A DNA stretch of 10,371 nucleotides from contig CAZJWJ010000136.1 in assembly GCA_964549495.1 (NCBI GenBank), positions 1-10,371 on the forward strand, in the 5' to 3' direction. A program made the position numbers and the translations under genes. Of the stretch, positions 6,530 to 10,371 are shown in pieces. The notes beneath the pieces were generated by a model. The model ran no database searches and was not told the DNA's origin. It worked only from the letters and a program-made list of their open reading frames with translations. Position 1 is the stretch's first letter. Each line of letters opens with the position of its first letter. This DNA is from JACKBJ01 sp964549495 (GTDB lineage: Bacteria > Chloroflexota > Anaerolineae > Epilineales > Epilineaceae).

Positions 6530-6877
6530 GGCGATTCGGCCGGCTGTCGATACGGCTGCATGCCCCCGGCCGAGCTCGAGCAGCGACGCGCCGCCGGCGA
6601 GCCGCTGCGCCTGATCGACCTGCGCGAGGCCTACGAGATCGAGGCCGGCGCCCCGGTCATCCCGGGCGCCGAGCGCCTGCCCCTCAGCCAGATCTGCCAA
6701 TGGTGGCCCGAGCTCGACCCCGGCGCCGAGCTGGTCTTCCAGTGCAACACCGGCCGGCGCAGCCGCGCGCTCTGCCGCGTGCTGGCGGTGCACGGCTTCC
6801 GCCACGTCTGGGACCTGGAAGGCGGTATCGAGGCCTGGCTCGACGCGAGGTCCGGCGAGATCGCTGCCGAGACCTGA
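6515..6877 (+). CDS. Single-domain rhodanese-like sulfurtransferase
   Basis: A 120-residue protein, one rhodanese module. It has the entry motif LRLIDLREAYEIEAG (31-45), the VIPGAERLPLSQI loop (48-60) and the active-site loop FQCNTGRRS, in which C77 would carry the persulfide and R81, R82 and S83 complete the C-x-x-G-x-R-S pattern. The C-terminal FRHVWDLEGGIEAWLDA is the usual final strand and helix. Such proteins transfer sulfane sulfur to thiol acceptors in sulfide detoxification or sulfur trafficking. Cysteines at 11 and 15 precede the domain. ATG 6515 is chosen over 6491 because the TATAAT box lies between the two, so 6491 would be upstream of the transcript. The gene ends four bases from the convergent propeller gene. 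The in vivo acceptor is unknown. Confidence 0.9.
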   Translation: MDSPQGDSAGCRYGCMPPAELEQRRAAGEPLRLIDLREAYEIEAGAPVIPGAERLPLSQICQWWPELDPGAELVFQCNTGRRSRALCRVLAVHGFRHVWDLEGGIEAWLDARSGEIAAET

Positions 6878-6881
6878 CGAA

Positions 6882-8510
6882 TCAAGGGCAGCCCACCTTC
6901 CAGATCACCGAGTTGAAGGGCCCGAAGGGCTTGGACCAGTCGCGCAGGGCCAGCCAGGTCCGCGGCGGGTTGTTCCAGCCCGGCGGCAGGGCCGGGTTGG
7001 CCGGCTGCAGCCAGCCCTCGACGCTGCCCGGCGACGCCAGCGCGGCGGCGATGACGGCCGGCGGCACCCGCGCGGCCAGGTTGGGGCAGACCGAGCCCGC
7101 AGGCTCGGGCGGCGGACTCGGACCGGCCGTGGGGCTGGGGATGGCCGGCACCGGCCGGTCGGCGCGGAAGAGGATGCCCAAGCGGCTGGTCAGGACCAGC
7201 GGCGCCGGGTCATCGACCGTCTCGCTGATGTAGGCTGCGCGCAGCGCCCCTCCATCCAGGCCGGGGATCAGCTCCGGCACGATGCTGGTCACCCGCGGCC
7301 GGCCGGTAGTGTCGGTGATCTGCGTGATCCCGCCGCCCTCGCTCCATAGGTAGAGCTCGGCGTTGCCGTTGGCATTGCCGCCGCCGAAGTCCGACAGCGA
7401 GAGGAAGACCACCGCCTGGCCGCCGGCCGCGATGCGCGGCGAGAGGCTGCTGGCGCGGCCGCCGGTGGCCGTGGTCAGGCGCTCGAGGCCGGCTCCATCG
7501 CGCCAGAGGTAGATCTCCAGCGGCACGTGCTCGTCGGGCAGGCTGCGGTCGACATGGCCGCGGCCGGCGAAGGCCACGCGCCGGCCATCGTCGCTGATCG
7601 AGGCGTCGTAGATCTCGCGGCCGGTCATCGGAGGCTGCCAATCGGTCAGCTGGCGGAAGCGGGCCGGATCGCCCGGCATGGCGGGCGGACCCTCCCAGAG
7701 AAAGAGCTCCCAGCTGCCGTCTGCGTTGTCGCCGCTCAGATCGGATTCGGCGATGAAGGTGATGCGCGAGCCGTCGGCCGAGATGTCGGGCGGTCCGTGG
7801 AAGGGCCGGCCGGTGAGATCGGTCAGCTGGTCGATGCGTCCGTCCAGTTCGGCCCGGAAGAGCTCCAGCCCACCGTCCGGGTTGTCGCCGGTCAGATCGC
7901 CGTCGTGCCAGAAGGCGACCACGCGTCCATCCGAGGACAATGCCGGCGACTCGACGGCGCTGCCCTCGGGGCCATCGGAGAGCTGGGCGAAGGCCCGGGC
8001 CGCCGGGCCGCCTCGCAAGGCGCGGATCAGCATGGCCTCGGCATTGCCCTCGGCGTTGCCCGGACCGCCGGGTCGAGGGTCCAGATCGTCGTCGCTGGCG
8101 AAGGCCACCCGCGATCCATCCTGGCTGACCGTCGGGCGGTCCTCGCCGATCTTGCTGCCATCGGCCCGTCCCGGCCGGCGCCGCATGGCGCGCATCCCGC
8201 TGCCATCGATCCAGACGAAGATCTCGCGATCCCCCTCCGGATTGTCGTCCGGATCCGGCCCCGTGCCATCGTGCCGGAAGGCGATGACGCTGCCGTCTGC
8301 ACCGATGTCCGGCTGCCGGGCCCCGGTCGTCCCGTCGTCGGCCGGGCTGATCTGCGTGAGGGTCCAAGGCGCCACCGACTGCGCCGCGGCGCCTTGGGTC
8401 GTCCAGAGCGCGAGGAGCGCCGCGAGGATCGCCAGCGCGAGGATCGGTCGCGCGCCGCCTGGACCTCCGTCTCGGGAGCCATACCAGCTGGATTCACCAT
8501 TCGTCTTCAC
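6882..8510 (-). CDS. Secreted TolB/PD40-type beta-propeller protein
   Basis: A 542-residue exported protein. After a polar N-terminus, a hydrophobic segment at 22-42 (PILALAILAALLALW) ends in a signal-peptidase-like AAAQ. Six blades follow, each with a PD40-like 'P-x-I/L-S-x-DG-x-x-V/I-AF' strand: 67-78, 126-137, 189-200, 241-252, 303-314 and 358-369. Most blades also carry an Asp/Asn-rich turn before an 'ELFLW' strand, such as GDNPDGGLELF (208-218), GDNADGSWELF (260-270) and GGNANGNAELYLW (377-389); these could bind cations. A Pro-rich linker (452-471) leads to a 70-residue C-terminal domain with conserved-looking Trp, Pro and two Cys residues. The start is GTG 8510, with GAGGAGG five bases upstream. 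Unlike TolB there is no N-terminal TolB domain or Tol-Pal context, so the function is unknown. Confidence 0.85.
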   Translation of the reverse strand: MKTNGESSWYGSRDGGPGGARPILALAILAALLALWTTQGAAAQSVAPWTLTQISPADDGTTGARQPDIGADGSVIAFRHDGTGPDPDDNPEGDREIFVWIDGSGMRAMRRRPGRADGSKIGEDRPTVSQDGSRVAFASDDDLDPRPGGPGNAEGNAEAMLIRALRGGPAARAFAQLSDGPEGSAVESPALSSDGRVVAFWHDGDLTGDNPDGGLELFRAELDGRIDQLTDLTGRPFHGPPDISADGSRITFIAESDLSGDNADGSWELFLWEGPPAMPGDPARFRQLTDWQPPMTGREIYDASISDDGRRVAFAGRGHVDRSLPDEHVPLEIYLWRDGAGLERLTTATGGRASSLSPRIAAGGQAVVFLSLSDFGGGNANGNAELYLWSEGGGITQITDTTGRPRVTSIVPELIPGLDGGALRAAYISETVDDPAPLVLTSRLGILFRADRPVPAIPSPTAGPSPPPEPAGSVCPNLAARVPPAVIAAALASPGSVEGWLQPANPALPPGWNNPPRTWLALRDWSKPFGPFNSVIWKVGCP

Positions 8511-8515
8511 GCTCG

Positions 8516-8522
8516 CCTCCTC
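8516..8522 (-). promoter_or_regulatory. Ribosome binding site for the GTG-started propeller gene
   Basis: The minus strand reads GAGGAGG five bases before GTG 8510, with no competing in-frame ATG near it. Confidence 0.75.
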
Positions 8523-8560
8523 AGCCTTGATCTCAGAACCGACTGGACATGCACCCTATG

Positions 8561-8586
8561 GAACCGTTCGCGGGTCCGAAACGTTC
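8561..8586. promoter_or_regulatory. 26-bp imperfect dyad in a divergent intergenic region
   Basis: GAACCGTTCG (8561-8570) and CGAAACGTTC (8577-8586) are inverted copies matching at 8 of 10 positions around a six-base centre. The dyad lies between the start of the propeller gene (8510, minus) and the start of the small plus-strand gene (8667), where an operator for either would be expected. On the minus strand it also holds GAAC and CGGTT elements about 16 bp apart, loosely like an ECF promoter. No clear sigma70 boxes are seen in 8511-8666. Confidence 0.35.
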
Positions 8587-8666
8587 AATATGCGAGGCCG
8601 CCATCCGGCGGGCTCACCTTACACGAGGCGCCAGTGTGCGCCCAAGCAGCCATGGGAGGCAAGACG

Positions 8667-8993
8667 ATGAGCATCGAGGAGCGCAGGATGGACTTGGCGG
8701 TGGAGGTGGTCGAGCGGGCCATGCGCCAGCAGCCCGAGGCCGGGCCGGAGGATCGCCTGTCGGCCTTCGGCCAGGCCTACCAGGCCCTGTCCGAGCTGGA
8801 CGCCGGGCAGGATGACTGGACCGAGGACCTCCTGGTGGCGGCCTGGACCCTGGTCGAGGACGCCTGGCCGCGCGGCGGCCCGACACCGGAGCTGGTGGCG
8901 GGGCTGGTACAGACCTTCGAGGGCATGCAGGCCCTGGTCGAGCCGCCGCCGGAGGCACGCCGCAGCAGGCCCCGGCGTGATGCCCGGGGTTGA
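8667..8993 (+). CDS. Small acidic protein of unknown function
   Basis: A 108-residue protein I do not recognise. It is mostly predicted helical and acidic: MDLAVEVVERAMRQQPEAGP, then RLSAFGQAYQALSELDAGQD, then TEDLLVAAWTLVEDAWPRGG, with a short Arg-rich tail (ARRSRPRRDARG). There is no signal peptide, membrane segment or Cys residue, so it is probably cytosolic. ATG 8667 is supported by GGGAGG six to seven bases upstream; an in-frame ATG at 8652 would place that site inside the gene. The helical character and base composition by codon position support a real gene, but there is no domain evidence. It stands alone: the next gene, a histidine kinase, begins 153 bp downstream with its own promoter. 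Confidence 0.6.
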   Translation: MSIEERRMDLAVEVVERAMRQQPEAGPEDRLSAFGQAYQALSELDAGQDDWTEDLLVAAWTLVEDAWPRGGPTPELVAGLVQTFEGMQALVEPPPEARRSRPRRDARG

Positions 8994-9054
8994 TGGCGGG
9001 CCCCGCACCCGGGCGGATCCCGATGCGACGCGCGAGGGTCCCCGGCCCGGGCCG

Positions 9055-9083
9055 TTGACCGCCCCAGGGCGATCGGGTAGAGT
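9055..9083 (+). promoter_or_regulatory. Sigma70-like promoter of the sensor kinase gene
   Basis: TTGACC (9055-9060, five of six) and TAGAGT (9078-9083, four of six) are separated by 17 bp. The start near 9090 would give a leader of about 57 bases to ATG 9147. The rest of 8994-9054 shows only GC-rich sequence. Confidence 0.55.
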
Positions 9084-9146
9084 CATCCCCGTCGGCCCGA
9101 TTTGCCTTTGGCGACACGTCCTTTGGATGGCGGAGATGATGGCTCG

Positions 9147-10371
9147 ATGACCGATCGCCCGCAGCCGGCGGCCTCGCGGGCCGCCTCGCCCGATACGGCC
9201 TGGCGGCCGGGCCTGCTCGCTACCTGCGCCTTGGCCATCTCGGCTTTGGTGCTGGTGGCGGCCCTGGTCGGCGGTGGCGACGCGATGGCCGGCGAGATCC
9301 GGCGCCTGCGCTGGTGGCTGACCGGCTTGGTGCTGGCCCTGGAGCTGGGCGTCTGGCTGCTCTTGCGCCGGGATCGCCCGGACTGGGCGGCCGGCCTGCA
9401 GCTGATCGGCGGCTGGGCGGCCCTCGGCTTCACCCTGGCCGTCTTCGGCGGCGCCGGCAGCCCGGGCCTGGGCGGCTACGTCTTCCTGGTGGCCATCGGC
9501 AGCCTGCTCTGGCCGGCCCGCGCCGGCCTGGCCTACGCCGCGCTCTGCGGCGCCAGCATGCTGGCCCTGGCCTGGGCCGAGGCGGCCGGCACGGGCCTGC
9601 CCCTCGTGCCCGCCGCCGGCTCGACCCGCCTCAACCTCTGGGCCCACGCGCTGGTCTTTGCCCTGGTGGCGGTCTTGATGCACCGGGTGGCGGGTCTCTT
9701 GCGCGGCACGCTCTCGCGCCAGCAGGACGCGCTGCGCGACCTGGACCATTCGCGCGGGCACTTGGAGCAGGAGGTGGCGCGCCGCACGGCCGCGCTCTCG
9801 GAGGCCAACACCCAGCTGCGCACGGCGGCCGAGACGGCCGAGCAGCTGGGCGCCATCCTCGACCCGGAGCGGCTGATGCGCGAGACGGTGGCGCGCATGC
9901 AGGAGCGCTTCGGACTCTACCACGTGCACGTCTACCTGATCGACCGCGATCGGGGGCAGCTGGTGGTGCGCGCCGGCACCGGCCAGCCCGGCCGGCGCAT
10001 GGTGGCCGCCGGCCACGCCATCCCCTTGGCCGCCGAGCGCAGCCTGGTGGCCCGCGCGGCGCGCGAGGAGCGGGTGGTGCTGGTCGACGACGTGGCCGAG
10101 GAGCCGCGCCACCTGCCCAACCCGCTCCTGCCGGCCACCCGCTCCGAGGTGGCGGTGCCCCTGCGCGCCCGCGACGGCGTGATCGGGGTGCTGGACGTGC
10201 AGGACGACCAGCCGGGGCGCTTCGGCGCGGCCGATCTGGACACCTTCGGCACGCTGGCCGGCCAGATCGGCGTGGCCATCGAGAACGCGCGGCTCTTTGC
10301 CGAGATGCAGAAGGTCATGGAGCGCCTGCGCGAGGTCGACCGGCTCAAGAGCGAGTTCCTGGCCAACATGA
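9147..10371 (+). CDS. Membrane sensor histidine kinase with GAF domain, 3' end outside window
   Basis: The first 408 residues are visible. About six membrane helices lie within 22-180 (for example 22-42, 57-73, 83-101, 124-146, 163-180), with very short loops and no large extracytoplasmic sensor domain. A charged coiled coil follows at about 186-234 (RDLDHSRGHLEQEVARRTAA). A GAF domain spans about 237-385 (ILDPERLMRETVARMQERFG, then VAVPLRARDGVIGVLDV, then LAGQIGVAIENARLF). The final residues EVDRLKSEFLANM (396-408) are the usual entry to a HisKA dimerisation domain, whose phospho-accepting SHELRTPL motif should come next, beyond the edge. It would autophosphorylate and pass phosphate to a response regulator not seen here. 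ATG 9147 has only a distant GGAG eleven bases upstream; in-frame TTG 9123 is an alternative. Confidence 0.88.
   Translation, partial: MTDRPQPAASRAASPDTAWRPGLLATCALAISALVLVAALVGGGDAMAGEIRRLRWWLTGLVLALELGVWLLLRRDRPDWAAGLQLIGGWAALGFTLAVFGGAGSPGLGGYVFLVAIGSLLWPARAGLAYAALCGASMLALAWAEAAGTGLPLVPAAGSTRLNLWAHALVFALVAVLMHRVAGLLRGTLSRQQDALRDLDHSRGHLEQEVARRTAALSEANTQLRTAAETAEQLGAILDPERLMRETVARMQERFGLYHVHVYLIDRDRGQLVVRAGTGQPGRRMVAAGHAIPLAAERSLVARAAREERVVLVDDVAEEPRHLPNPLLPATRSEVAVPLRARDGVIGVLDVQDDQPGRFGAADLDTFGTLAGQIGVAIENARLFAEMQKVMERLREVDRLKSEFLANM

Noticed and set aside
8970..8989. CCCCGG / CCGGGG hairpin at the end of the small gene as a terminator
   Set aside because: The stem is only six base pairs, lies within the last codons and is not followed by a T run.
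8619..10112. A 497-codon minus-strand frame opposite the sensor kinase
   Set aside because: Composition is low-complexity Arg/Ala/Gly/Gln, no start signal or domain is seen, and the plus-strand kinase reading is unambiguous.

Overview
The window is GC-rich bacterial DNA, about two thirds to 70% G+C by eye, except for a toxin-antitoxin pair of visibly lower GC. I see no rRNA, tRNA or CRISPR. Three traits suggest a Chloroflexota (Anaerolineae-like) genome: proline/threonine 'PT-AT' linkers on exported proteins, a 'YLPIVFR' motif just after a signal peptide, and many secreted beta-propeller and von Willebrand A (VWA) proteins. No phylogenetic marker gene is present, so this is an inference from style.

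Layout, left to right. (1) Positions 1-52 look like the terminus of an insertion sequence (TGT end, two copies of a 13-bp internal repeat). It cuts into a minus-strand VWA-family gene (53-634). (2) A complete secreted VWA paralogue lies directly upstream on the same strand (655-1761). (3) A divergent vapBC-type toxin-antitoxin pair (1926-2568, plus strand) has a clear sigma70-like promoter with inverted repeats over it. The end of vapC overlaps the end of the next, convergent gene by 13 bp. (4) A minus-strand operon runs 6445 to 2556: an ECF-type sigma factor, a one-pass membrane protein with a long Pro/Thr-rich tail in the position of an anti-sigma factor, and a large secreted repeat (propeller-like) protein. 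(5) A rhodanese gene (6515-6877) diverges from the sigma gene; the two appear to share overlapping -10 elements, and the rhodanese mRNA is predicted to be leaderless. (6) A secreted TolB/PD40-type propeller gene (6882-8510, minus) converges on the rhodanese gene. (7) A small protein of unknown function (8667-8993, plus) diverges from it across a region holding a 26-bp dyad. (8) A membrane sensor histidine kinase with a GAF domain starts at 9147 and runs off the right edge just before its phospho-acceptor motif.

The most interesting part is the sigma / membrane protein / secreted propeller operon. Overlapping or nearly abutting reading frames indicate that the three proteins are made together, and the arrangement would fit a cell-surface signalling unit. 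The family parts are known types. The combination, and the absence of a recognisable zinc anti-sigma motif, is what deserves checking. The VWA locus is a clear case of a duplicated gene being lost by IS insertion.
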